DNA of 6,567 nt. Source: Alphaproteobacteria bacterium. GTDB lineage: Bacteria > Pseudomonadota > Alphaproteobacteria > UBA8366. Shown here piece by piece: positions 1 to 6,567 of the stretch. The stretch spans positions 1-6,567 of the forward strand of contig JAOTYV010000267.1 of the NCBI GenBank assembly GCA_029861675.1, given 5' to 3'. Both the position numbers and the translations under genes were made by a program. Below the pieces are notes generated by a model. It did no database searches. It saw only the letters and a program-made list of their open reading frames with translations, and was not told where the DNA came from. Position 1 is the first letter of the stretch. Every line of letters starts with the position of its first letter.

Positions 1-891
1 GATGGGTCGGATCAAGGCGTTGGCCAGCATCCAACTGATGAAGGCGGCGGCGACGACGCCCAGAAACGCAATGGCGAGCGCCAGTTGCTGTGCGCCGCGC
101 GCCTTCTCGACGAGTTCGTGGAGCGGTTGCGGCACCATCACCCCCCAGCCGGTGCGGGCGACGGTGGTAAAGCCGGAAATCATCTGTTTCTTGACCGCCG
201 GCGAATAAAACTGGGTGACGCCGCTTTGCCCCGCCATCATCTTTTGCACCGGCGCGACCTTGGCGATGTTCTTCATGGCGCGCTGCCAGTCGGCTTTCGG
301 GTGCGCGATGATCGTACCGGTACGGTCGACGATCGCCGCATGGCCCTTGCGGCCAAAGGTAATGGCCGTTTGCAGTGTCACGAAATAGTCGGTGCTGAGC
401 GCCGCCACGGCAACTCGGTCGGTTGCGAGCCGTTGATACAGCAAGATCGTCGGATGGCCGGCGGCGTCAGGGAGGACGTTGCTAAACTTCAGTTCTTCGT
501 CCGCCTTCGGCAGGAGGGGGCGGATCGTCTTCGGATCCAAGTGAACCTGGCCATCCTCGATCGCCGTCAGCCGTAGAATGAGCCGGCCCGTACCGTCGAC
601 GATCTGAATGGATTTGAATCCGATGGATCGAGCCAGCTCCGTGGCATTCTCGGACATGAGCTTGTCCGGTTCATCGGATTTGGCGAAGTAACGAAAGACC
701 GCCGCAACGTCGCGCGAATACCGGTCCAGTGCCGCCGTCATGTTCTTGGCGAGCAGTAGATGCTTTTCGTGGACCGCCGCCATTTCCTTTTCAAGCGCGG
801 TGCGTTCGACCCAAAGCGCCATGATGAGTACGGGCACGATTGCGACGACGGTGAAAATGACCGCGAGCAGGTGTTTCAGCCTTAAATGCAT
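1..891 (-). CDS. Membrane sensor protein with extracytoplasmic dCache-type domain, N-terminal part (cut by window edge)
   Basis: The minus-strand frame is open from an ATG at 891 to the left edge, giving 297 codons with no stop. Residues 1-6 are basic (MHLRLK) and are followed by a membrane segment at about 8-28. An extracytoplasmic region of about 240 residues comes next. Its second half carries the pattern of a membrane-proximal Cache subdomain: GRKGHAAIVDRTGTIIAHP at 180-198 and GWGVMVPQP at 248-256. A second membrane segment lies at about 269-290, and the last residues LIRPI look like the start of a HAMP linker. Known members of this architecture are histidine kinases, diguanylate cyclases or chemotaxis receptors that sense small ligands outside the cell. 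The output domain is beyond the window, so I cannot choose among these. An in-frame TAG lies 13 codons upstream of the ATG and no other start codon lies between. No strong Shine-Dalgarno sequence is visible. Confidence 0.85.
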   Translation of the reverse strand, partial: MHLRLKHLLAVIFTVVAIVPVLIMALWVERTALEKEMAAVHEKHLLLAKNMTAALDRYSRDVAAVFRYFAKSDEPDKLMSENATELARSIGFKSIQIVDGTGRLILRLTAIEDGQVHLDPKTIRPLLPKADEELKFSNVLPDAAGHPTILLYQRLATDRVAVAALSTDYFVTLQTAITFGRKGHAAIVDRTGTIIAHPKADWQRAMKNIAKVAPVQKMMAGQSGVTQFYSPAVKKQMISGFTTVARTGWGVMVPQPLHELVEKARGAQQLALAIAFLGVVAAAFISWMLANALIRPI

Positions 892-932
892 TGAAATATG
901 GTGTTGCTGAAATGAGCGTTGCCTTAACTATG

Positions 933-938
933 GGTATA
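933..938 (-). promoter_or_regulatory. Possible -10 element (TATACC) for the sensor gene
   Basis: On the minus strand an AT-rich tract at about 935-949 leads into TATACC, roughly 42 bases before the sensor ATG. That is a sensible place for a -10 box. The hexamer 17 bases further upstream (TCCTTA) is a poor -35, so this is a tentative placement. Confidence 0.22.
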
Positions 939-1024
939 AAAAGTTAAACAAGGTCTAAGGAATGCCGTACCGATGCTTGTCGGTTGAATGGCCAATTTCC
1001 GGGGATTCAATGGCATGATCCGCT

Positions 1025-1037
1025 GCGCAATTTGCGC
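1025..1037. promoter_or_regulatory. 13-bp palindrome GCGCAA-T-TTGCGC, possible operator
   Basis: Six-base arms flank one central base, in the 188-bp gap between the end of the serine hydrolase gene and the start of the sensor gene, both on the minus strand. The arms are too close to form a hairpin loop and no T-run follows, so it is not an intrinsic terminator. A dimeric regulator acting on the sensor gene is possible but unproven. The rest of 892-1079 shows only weak short inverted repeats and no coding potential. Confidence 0.25.
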
Positions 1038-1079
1038 GTAATGCGTGTGGCGTTGCCGTACTGTTTTGACCGGTAATGC

Positions 1080-3026
1080 CTATCTTTGCTCGGACGTGCG
1101 CCGTAGCGTTGCCTGCCGTATCCGGTTGCCGTCGATATACCGGGCTTCCAATCCCCCATTGCCGTCAGCCCGGTAGGTCACGTGAACCTGCGGACTTAGG
1201 CGCAGCGTCAGGATATTGTCGCTCACCGTGCCTTCCAGCACTTTCCAGCCCCGCCGGCGAATCCCCCAGGGCGGGGCCAGACCCCAGGAATAGAGAGTGC
1301 TAATCCGGCCTTCTTCGGCCTTTTCGATCACCAGGGCGTGCGGCTGCACCCCGTCCCAATCGCCGGTCCAGACACCGGTCAATCCACCCCAGCCGGCTTT
1401 TCCCGCACCGTTCGTACCGGCCGGGCGCCGCGCCGGTGGAATTGGCGCACCGATGGCAAGGAACCGTCCCGTATGGCGCACCTCGAGCGAGTCGACTACG
1501 CCGTCCGCGTCGAGCCGGAAGGTTATGTCCCGAGCCCGCAAGGCGGGACTGCGGAACCGGGCCTTGAACGTATCGTAGTGCCAGTGTTCCAGGTCGGCGA
1601 CCGACGTTTCGTTGCGTGACAGGATCAATCCGGAATTGCTGCGGAGGATGGTGAGGTCGCCAAAGACCGGGTGCGAATAGCGGCCGGCAAAATAACCGAG
1701 CGGCTGCGAGGGACGGGTATCCGCCATGCGCGTGCGCTGGACCCGGTCGCGTGCGGCGTCGCGGGTATGCTGTTTGTTGTTGGATAGGGTGCGGTAAACC
1801 GCGCTCCAGTCGCGCGTGGGCGCAGCGAGAAAGGCGTCGATTACCCGGTAGGCGAGCGCGCGCGGCAGGGATGAGCGGCCGCGATTGGACAACACGACGA
1901 CGCCGAGCTTGGCATTGGGCGCCAATGCCAGATGCGACGACATACCGTCGAGCCGGCCGCCGTGATAGGCCAAAAGCTGGCCGCGGTAATCTTCCAAAAA
2001 CCAGCCGAGGCCATAGGCGCGAAAATTGGTCTGCGGAGTGAGATCGCGCTGTCGCGCCGCCAGCTTGATCGGTGTGTGCGGCGTGCGCATTTCCGCGATG
2101 AGGCCGGGCGTCAGCACGCGCCGTCCGGCGATCCGGCCATTGCCGAGCTGCAGGCGCATCCATTGCGCCAGGTCGCGGACGCTGGCGTTGATCGAACCAG
2201 CGGGGCCGATATTGTCGGCATTGAGCCATTCGATCGGCTGGTACCGGTCGTCAATTCGAGCATGCGGCGTGGCGATGTCGCTGCCCAGGCCGTGCACGCT
2301 GGTGCTGCTTGCGGTCATACCGAGCGGCTTGAAGATCCGCTGACGGATGAACGCCTCCCAGGACTGTCCCGAGGCGGCGGCGACGACGTCGCCGGCGGCC
2401 ACGAACATCAGGTTCTGGTAGCCGAACTTGTTGCGAAAACCAGCTGTTTGTTTGAGGTGCCGCAGCCGTTGCATGACCTCGCGCCGGCTGAGGCCGGAGT
2501 AGTACCAGAGCATTTCGCCGCGGGCGACGCCGCTCCGGTGGGACAGCAGGTCGCGGATGCGGATCTCGCGCGTGACATAGGGATCCTGCAACCGGAAGCC
2601 GGGCAGATGGTCTATCACCCGGTCGTCCCAGCGCAATTTGTCGTCGGCGACCAGCATGGCGATCGCCGCGGCGGTGAACCCTTTGGTGATCGACGCGGCG
2701 GCGAAGACGGTGTCCGGGCCGACCGGCGCACTGCCGCCGAGGCGCCGGACGCCATAGCCCTTGGCGAACACGATCCGGCCATCCTTGACGACGGCGATGG
2801 CGAGGCCGGGCGTTTGCCAGTCCTGCATCGCCTGGGCGACATAGGCATCGAGCCCCGACAATTGCGCCGGCGGTGGTGGCGCCGCCAGCACCGTGCGCTG
2901 AATCTGGCCTAAAAGGGCCAGGATGGCGCTTGCTGCGAGGACGGCGCTTCTGAAAATGACGTGGTCTCCTTCATCGCGGGGAGCGAATGCTGTAATATGC
3001 CACCAAGAGCGAATTGGCGCGAGCAC
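1080..3026 (-). CDS. Exported serine hydrolase, class C beta-lactamase-like, with DUF3471-like and extra C-terminal domains
   Basis: Numbering starts from the GTG at 3026 (648 residues). Residues 25-49 form a signal peptide core (FRSAVLAASAILALLG, then TVLA/AP). The Beta-lactamase (PF00144-type) domain spans about 56-400 with all three signatures: S112-I-T-K115 (nucleophile and general base), Y203-Q-N205 and H355-G-G357 in the KTG position. Residues 441-525 resemble DUF3471, which often follows such esterase/peptidase domains. After a Pro/Gly-rich linker, residues 547-645 form another beta-rich domain (GVWTGDWDG, YSWG, DGNGGLEARY). The protein probably acts in the periplasm or at the outer surface on an ester, amide or D-amino-acid peptide. 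HGG in the third motif is common in the esterase and DD-peptidase relatives, so true beta-lactamase activity is not implied. The start is uncertain: the GTG at 3026 has no ribosome binding site and puts about 24 residues of non-signal sequence in front of the hydrophobic core. The best-placed AAGGAG (2966-2971) precedes an ATT at 2957. The stop is TAG at 1080-1082. Confidence 0.93.
   Translation of the reverse strand: MLAPIRSWWHITAFAPRDEGDHVIFRSAVLAASAILALLGQIQRTVLAAPPPPAQLSGLDAYVAQAMQDWQTPGLAIAVVKDGRIVFAKGYGVRRLGGSAPVGPDTVFAAASITKGFTAAAIAMLVADDKLRWDDRVIDHLPGFRLQDPYVTREIRIRDLLSHRSGVARGEMLWYYSGLSRREVMQRLRHLKQTAGFRNKFGYQNLMFVAAGDVVAAASGQSWEAFIRQRIFKPLGMTASSTSVHGLGSDIATPHARIDDRYQPIEWLNADNIGPAGSINASVRDLAQWMRLQLGNGRIAGRRVLTPGLIAEMRTPHTPIKLAARQRDLTPQTNFRAYGLGWFLEDYRGQLLAYHGGRLDGMSSHLALAPNAKLGVVVLSNRGRSSLPRALAYRVIDAFLAAPTRDWSAVYRTLSNNKQHTRDAARDRVQRTRMADTRPSQPLGYFAGRYSHPVFGDLTILRSNSGLILSRNETSVADLEHWHYDTFKARFRSPALRARDITFRLDADGVVDSLEVRHTGRFLAIGAPIPPARRPAGTNGAGKAGWGGLTGVWTGDWDGVQPHALVIEKAEEGRISTLYSWGLAPPWGIRRRGWKVLEGTVSDNILTLRLSPQVHVTYRADGNGGLEARYIDGNRIRQATLRRTSEQR
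2966..2971 (-). promoter_or_regulatory. Strong Shine-Dalgarno AAGGAG in front of an ATT codon of the serine hydrolase
   Basis: On the minus strand AAGGAG is followed, after 8 bases, by the in-frame ATT at 2957-2955. Starting there the protein would begin with a short arginine-bearing n-region and go straight into the hydrophobic signal core. No ATG, GTG or TTG in this frame sits at a proper distance from this site. The nearby ATG at 2974 overlaps the site itself and is in another frame, ending after 21 residues. Confidence 0.5.
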
Positions 3027-3031
3027 AGGAG
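3027..3031 (+). promoter_or_regulatory. Ribosome binding site AGGAG fixing the MmgE/PrpD start
   Basis: AGGAG lies 10 bases before the ATG at 3042. An in-frame GTG at 3036 would be only 4 bases away, and the in-frame GTG at 2961 would add 27 residues unlike the family N-terminus. The ATG at 3042 is therefore preferred. Confidence 0.6.
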
Positions 3032-3041
3032 TGGCGTGGAT

Positions 3042-4436
3042 ATGGGTTTATCGGCGGAATTGGCGACGCGGATCGGGGCGTTCTCGCATGACGATGTCAC
3101 GGAGGAGGCGCTGCATTGGGCCCGGATCGGGCTGATCGACTACGCCGGGGTGACGCTCGCGGGATCGACCGAGCCAAGCGGCAAGATTGCCGCCGTGGTG
3201 GTCGATGCCGCCGAACAGGATGGCGACTGCCTGATTTTCGGCACCAACCGCCGGACCACCGCCTTGAATGCCGCGATCATCAACGGAACCGCCAGTCACG
3301 CGCAGGATTTCGACGATTGCAACAACACCATCGGCGGCCATCCGTCGGCGCCGATCCTGCCCGCGGCAATCGCGGTGGCCGAGAGCAAGGGGATCAGCGG
3401 GCGCGATCTGATCACCGCCTATGTGCTGGGCTTCGAGGTGGAATGCTGCATCGCCCAGGGCGTGCATTTTCACCATTACGAGAAGGGTTGGCACCCGACC
3501 GCGACAATGGGCGTTTTCGGCGCGACCGCCGCCTGCGCGAAGTTGCTCGGTCTCAGCGAGGAGCATACGGCGACGGCGATGTCGATCGCGGTGTCGCTGG
3601 CGTCCGGCGTCAAATCCAATTTCGGCACCATGGTCAAGCCGCTGCATGTGGGCCATGCCTCGCGGCATGGGTTGTTCGCTGCCCGCATGGCGCAGGAAGG
3701 CTTCACCGCGAGCCCCGAAGCGTTCGACCACAAGCAAGGCTTCTTCGAGGTCTTCAACGGCGCGGGTAACTATCATCCGGAGAAGATCTTCGCGAATTGG
3801 TGCGATCCGCTGAAAATCGTCGAGCCGGCGATCGCGGTGAAACAATACCCGTGCTGCGGCAGCACCCATCCGCCCGTTGATGCGATGCTCAACCTGGTCG
3901 AACGCGAAGGCCTGACCCCGGAAATGGTGGTGAAGATCGAGTCCCTGACCCATCCGCGCCGCCTGCAGCATACCAACCGGCCGGACCCGCAAAGCCCGCT
4001 CGACGCCAAGTTCAGCGTGCAGTACTGCGTCTCGCGCGCGCTGATGCATGGCAAGGTGGTGCTGCCCCATTTCGACGATACCGCCTATCTCGACAAGGAC
4101 GTGCGGGCGGTGATGGCCAAGGTGCATGCGGGCCATCATCCCGACATGCCGGCGGGGTCGGACAATCATCTTGGCGCCGAAATCCGGGCCGAATTGAAGG
4201 ATGGCCGGGTCGTCTCCGAACGGGTGGCGCAGGCGCGCGGCCGCGGCTCGCTCGATCCGCTGCCTTTGGACAAGGTTAAGGCCAAGTTCGAGAATTGCGC
4301 CTCGCTGGTGCTGCCGTCCGATCGGATCGCGGCGCTGTACGCCACGCTCGACGATTTCGAGAACCTCGCCGATGTCCGGGCGTTCACTGAGGCGGCGGAA
4401 GTCGCCGCGGCGAGCGCCACGGCGGCAGCGGAATAA
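3042..4436 (+). CDS. MmgE/PrpD family protein
   Basis: This is a complete 464-residue protein, a normal length for the family. The family includes 2-methylcitrate dehydratase (PrpD/MmgE), cis-aconitate decarboxylase and an iminodisuccinate epimerase, all acting on small di- or tricarboxylates in the cytoplasm. Hallmark blocks appear in order: the N-terminal helical start (ALHWARIGLIDYAGVTLAG, about 23-41); HAQDFDD at 86-92 followed by GGHPSAP at 98-104; GWHPTATMGVFGA at 149-161; MVKPLHVGHAS at 197-207; and KQYPCCGSTHP at 267-277. The His, Asp and Lys residues in these blocks fall where the family places its active site, but I did not align them residue by residue. There is no signal peptide or membrane segment, and the C-terminus is an alanine-rich tail. 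No citrate synthase, methylisocitrate lyase or CoA-transferase gene sits beside it, so the context does not name the substrate. It is divergent from the serine hydrolase. Family membership is firm; the reaction is unassigned. Confidence 0.95.
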   Translation: MGLSAELATRIGAFSHDDVTEEALHWARIGLIDYAGVTLAGSTEPSGKIAAVVVDAAEQDGDCLIFGTNRRTTALNAAIINGTASHAQDFDDCNNTIGGHPSAPILPAAIAVAESKGISGRDLITAYVLGFEVECCIAQGVHFHHYEKGWHPTATMGVFGATAACAKLLGLSEEHTATAMSIAVSLASGVKSNFGTMVKPLHVGHASRHGLFAARMAQEGFTASPEAFDHKQGFFEVFNGAGNYHPEKIFANWCDPLKIVEPAIAVKQYPCCGSTHPPVDAMLNLVEREGLTPEMVVKIESLTHPRRLQHTNRPDPQSPLDAKFSVQYCVSRALMHGKVVLPHFDDTAYLDKDVRAVMAKVHAGHHPDMPAGSDNHLGAEIRAELKDGRVVSERVAQARGRGSLDPLPLDKVKAKFENCASLVLPSDRIAALYATLDDFENLADVRAFTEAAEVAAASATAAAE

Positions 4437-4454
4437 GGCTTTGGGCGACTTATC

Positions 4455-4474
4455 ATTATCTACTAGTAGATAAT
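4455..4474. promoter_or_regulatory. Perfect 20-bp palindrome, probable repressor operator
   Basis: ATTATCTACT is followed directly by its reverse complement AGTAGATAAT, with no spacer. After one mismatched pair, two more pairs extend the symmetry on each side. It lies 18 bases after the MmgE/PrpD stop codon and 149 bases before the ATG of the large membrane protein, and is strikingly AT-rich against GC-rich surroundings. The right arm contains GATAAT (4469-4474), a good -10 match, although no good -35 is seen at 16-18 bases. With no loop and no T-run it does not look like a terminator. A dimeric repressor (TetR-, MarR- or GntR-like) covering a promoter for the downstream gene is the simplest reading. 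No regulator gene lies in the window. The rest of 4437-4623 shows no terminator and no convincing gene. Confidence 0.5.
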
Positions 4475-4613
4475 TATCGATGGCGCCCCGTTAATCCTTC
4501 CTCAACCCGAAAAGGGGACCATGGCGGTGCCGGCGCTTGCGTCGAACCGCTTCGCTCGTGCCGATTTTGCGACCATGCGCACGGGCGATGCTGATCTGCC
4601 GGCAATGACCGAG

Positions 4614-4620
4614 AGGAAGG
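4614..4620 (+). promoter_or_regulatory. Ribosome binding site AGGAAGG of the large membrane protein gene
   Basis: A purine-rich run ends three bases before the ATG at 4624, and its AGGA core is 6 bases away. The in-frame ATG at 4588 runs into a TGA before reaching 4624, so 4624 is the start. Confidence 0.6.
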
Positions 4621-4623
4621 TTG

Positions 4624-6567
4624 ATGCGGCGGATCGCGGTACTTGTCCTGGGTTTGTTTCTATCCGGCTGGAGCGGGCAGGCGGGCGCCGCCGATCCGGT
4701 CGTGCCGGACCAGCTCCGCGCCTGGGTCCCCTGGGTCCTGCACGGGCATGAGAAGATCCGCTGTCCGGCGGCGCATGACAACGCCAAGAAGCGCCTCTGC
4801 GCGTGGCCTGGCCGGCTCGATCTTGCGCTGAGCAGCAAAGGCGGGACCTTCAGCCAGAGCTGGACGATCTATACGGAAGGCTGGGTAACGCTGCCGGGCG
4901 ACGCCAAGCATTGGCCGCAAACCGTTCGCGTGAACAAGAAACCGGCGCTCGTCATGGGCCGCAAGGGCGTTCCGAGCATTCGCCTTGCACCCGGCCGTCA
5001 CACCATCGACGGCGTCTTCGATTGGCCGCGGCTGCCGCAATCGCTCCGGCTGCCGAAGCAGCTCGGGCTGATGTCGCTGGCGGTCGGCGGGGAGCGTGTC
5101 GCCTTTCCCGATTTGGACAAATCCGGCGCGTTGTGGCTCGGCGAACGCCGGGCCGCTGCGGCGAATGAGCCGACCATCGAAGATCGCCTGACGGTCCAGG
5201 TATTCCGGCATCTCGACGACGATATGCCCATGCGATTGACGACGCGCATTCGCCTCGACGTGTCGGGCCAGCATCGCGAAGTGGTCATTGGTCCGGGCCT
5301 TTTGCCGGGATTCGTGCCGCTGGCGCTCAAGGCGCCGCTGCCGGCCCGTTTGGAGGCGGACGGCAGGATTCGCGCCCAGGTTCGTCCGGGCAACTGGACC
5401 ATCGATCTCGTCGCACGCCATGACGGCCCCCTCGAGACCCTGAAGCGTCCGGCCTCCGCCAGTCCGTGGCCAAAAACCGAGGTCTGGGTCTTTCAGGCGC
5501 GCGAGGCGCTGCGGGTGGTCGAAATCGGCGGCGCACCCGCCATCGATCCGCAGCAAACCGGTTTACCGAAATCCTGGCAGAAACTACCCGCCTACGGCGT
5601 CGCCGCCGGTGCGCAGTTGTCATTCAAGACCACGCGCCGCGGCGATCCGGAACCGGCGCCCGACAGTCTGCGGCTTTCCCGGACCCTGTGGCTCGATTTC
5701 GACGGCAAGGGCTACAGCGCGCGCGACCAAATCAGCGGCAGAATGAATGCCGGCTGGCGGTTGGAGATGATGCCGCCCTTCGCGCTCGGCCGGGTCGCGG
5801 CAAACGGCGCGGGTCAACTCATTACCAAGGTCGATGGCAGCGACAACGCCGGCGTCGAAGTGCGCAAGGGCAAGCTCAATCTGGTTGCCGACAGCCGGAT
5901 CGATACGGACAGCCGGACCCTGAACGCGGTTGGCTGGGACCATGACATGCGGAGCCTCGGCATCACGCTCAACCTGCCGCCGGGCTGGCGCGTCTTCAGT
6001 GTGAGCGGGCCCGACACCGTCTCAACCACCTGGGTACAGCGCTGGTCGATGCTGGATTTTTTCCTGGTTTTGATTATCGCGCTTGCGGTTGGCCGGATGT
6101 GGAATTGGCGGTGGGGCGCCCTGGCGCTGGCCGCCCTCGTGCTGACCTATCACGAACCGGGCGCGCCGGGATGGGCATGGCTGCATGTCCTCGGCGCGGC
6201 GGCGCTGCTGCGCGTCATGCCGCGAACCAAACTGTACAAGCTGGTTGGCTTCTATCGAAGCGTTGCGCTGTTGGTGCTGATACTCATCGCCGTGCCGTTC
6301 GCGGTCACGCAGGTGCGGACCGGTCTCTACCCGCAGCTCGAAGGCACCGGCGGCATCGGGGGCTCGCTGTTCGGCGGGCTACTCGGCTCCCAACTTGCGA
6401 GCGAGCTGAGGTACGATTCTGCCAGCAGTCAATCCTTGCGGGAGCGGCGGAGCGCGGGGAAGCGCAAATCGCGCCGCGCCAAACGCGCGCTCGCGCCCCA
6501 GGCTGAGTCGCTGCTCGACCAGATCGACCCCGCCGCCAAGATACAGACCGGTTCCGGCGTGCCGAAT
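4624..6567 (+). CDS. Large exported, multi-pass membrane protein of unknown function, N-terminal 648 residues (cut by window edge)
   Basis: The frame is open from the ATG at 4624 to the right edge. Residues 1-22 are a signal peptide (MRRIAVLVLGLFLSG, then AGA/AD). A region of about 450 residues follows, rich in Trp and beta-type alternation, and likely periplasmic. Its only cysteines are C47 and C59 (IRCPAAH and RLCAWPG), so a disulfide is plausible. Recurrent motifs include WVTLPGDAKHWPQ, RLAPGRHTIDGVFDWPRLPQSL and LRLSRTLWLDFDGKG. Four membrane segments lie at about 476-494, 498-514, 517-533 and 541-562. Their short loops obey the positive-inside rule, which puts the N-domain and the part after the fourth segment outside the cytoplasm. 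A glycine-rich stretch (575-592) and a very basic one (607-622) follow. The start of the C-terminal half is all that is visible of it. From memory it resembles uncharacterised proteobacterial proteins of roughly 1,400 residues, and I know of no assigned function. It is preceded by a 187-bp gap with a palindrome, so it probably starts its own transcript. Confidence 0.88.
   Translation, partial: MRRIAVLVLGLFLSGWSGQAGAADPVVPDQLRAWVPWVLHGHEKIRCPAAHDNAKKRLCAWPGRLDLALSSKGGTFSQSWTIYTEGWVTLPGDAKHWPQTVRVNKKPALVMGRKGVPSIRLAPGRHTIDGVFDWPRLPQSLRLPKQLGLMSLAVGGERVAFPDLDKSGALWLGERRAAAANEPTIEDRLTVQVFRHLDDDMPMRLTTRIRLDVSGQHREVVIGPGLLPGFVPLALKAPLPARLEADGRIRAQVRPGNWTIDLVARHDGPLETLKRPASASPWPKTEVWVFQAREALRVVEIGGAPAIDPQQTGLPKSWQKLPAYGVAAGAQLSFKTTRRGDPEPAPDSLRLSRTLWLDFDGKGYSARDQISGRMNAGWRLEMMPPFALGRVAANGAGQLITKVDGSDNAGVEVRKGKLNLVADSRIDTDSRTLNAVGWDHDMRSLGITLNLPPGWRVFSVSGPDTVSTTWVQRWSMLDFFLVLIIALAVGRMWNWRWGALALAALVLTYHEPGAPGWAWLHVLGAAALLRVMPRTKLYKLVGFYRSVALLVLILIAVPFAVTQVRTGLYPQLEGTGGIGGSLFGGLLGSQLASELRYDSASSQSLRERRSAGKRKSRRAKRALAPQAESLLDQIDPAAKIQTGSGVPN

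Noticed and set aside
970..985. Short hairpin ACCGA-TGCTTG-TCGGT in the gap after the hydrolase gene
   Set aside because: It is a five-base stem without a T-run on the minus strand, too weak to call a terminator.
1932..2912. Plus-strand open frame of 326 codons opposite the serine hydrolase
   Set aside because: It lies wholly antisense to a gene with clear catalytic motifs and family domains. Long antisense frames are common in GC-rich DNA, and its translation shows no recognisable domain.
3048..4169. Minus-strand open frame of 373 codons opposite the MmgE/PrpD gene
   Set aside because: It is antisense to a well-supported gene, and its His/Arg/Gly-rich translation is typical of a shadow frame.
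4484..4519. CCCC ... GGGG inverted repeat considered as a terminator after the MmgE/PrpD gene
   Set aside because: The stem is only four bases with a long loop, and no T-run follows.
4521..4751. Small plus-strand frame (76 codons) with GGGGA before its ATG, overlapping the start of the large membrane protein gene
   Set aside because: It overlaps 128 bases of a better supported gene, and its second half is arginine/glycine-rich as expected out of frame. It has no recognisable motif. A leader peptide cannot be excluded but has no positive support.
4660..5556. Minus-strand open frame of 298 codons opposite the large membrane protein gene
   Set aside because: The plus-strand frame has a signal peptide, ordered membrane helices obeying the positive-inside rule and a ribosome binding site. 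The antisense frame has none of these.

Overview
This is a GC-rich window that reads like an alphaproteobacterial chromosome. That assignment rests on base composition, codon choice and gene types only and is moderate to weak. It holds four protein-coding genes, two cut by the window edges. I see no RNA gene, insertion sequence, CRISPR array, phage gene or integration scar.

Layout. (1) Positions 1-891, minus strand: the N-terminal 297 residues of a membrane sensor with an extracytoplasmic double-Cache-type domain, cut where a HAMP linker appears to begin, so its output domain lies outside. (2) Positions 892-1079: an intergenic stretch with a 13-bp palindrome and an AT-rich possible promoter for the sensor. 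(3) Positions 1080 to about 2957-3026, minus strand: an exported class C beta-lactamase-like serine hydrolase with SxxK, YxN and HGG motifs, a DUF3471-like domain and a further C-terminal beta-rich domain. Its start is ambiguous; the best ribosome binding site points to an ATT codon. (4) Positions 3042-4436, plus strand: a complete MmgE/PrpD-family protein, transcribed divergently from the hydrolase. (5) Positions 4437-4623: an intergenic region with a perfect 20-bp AT-rich palindrome, probably an operator. (6) Positions 4624-6567, plus strand: the first 648 residues of a large exported and membrane-embedded protein of unknown function, open at the right edge.

The genes do not form an obvious pathway. 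The hydrolase and the MmgE/PrpD gene share a divergent start region and may be co-regulated. The sensor and the large membrane protein are probably separate units. The items most worth following up are the 20-bp palindrome in front of the large unknown gene, the large protein itself, and the anomalous hydrolase start. I do not see a convincing new multi-gene system here.
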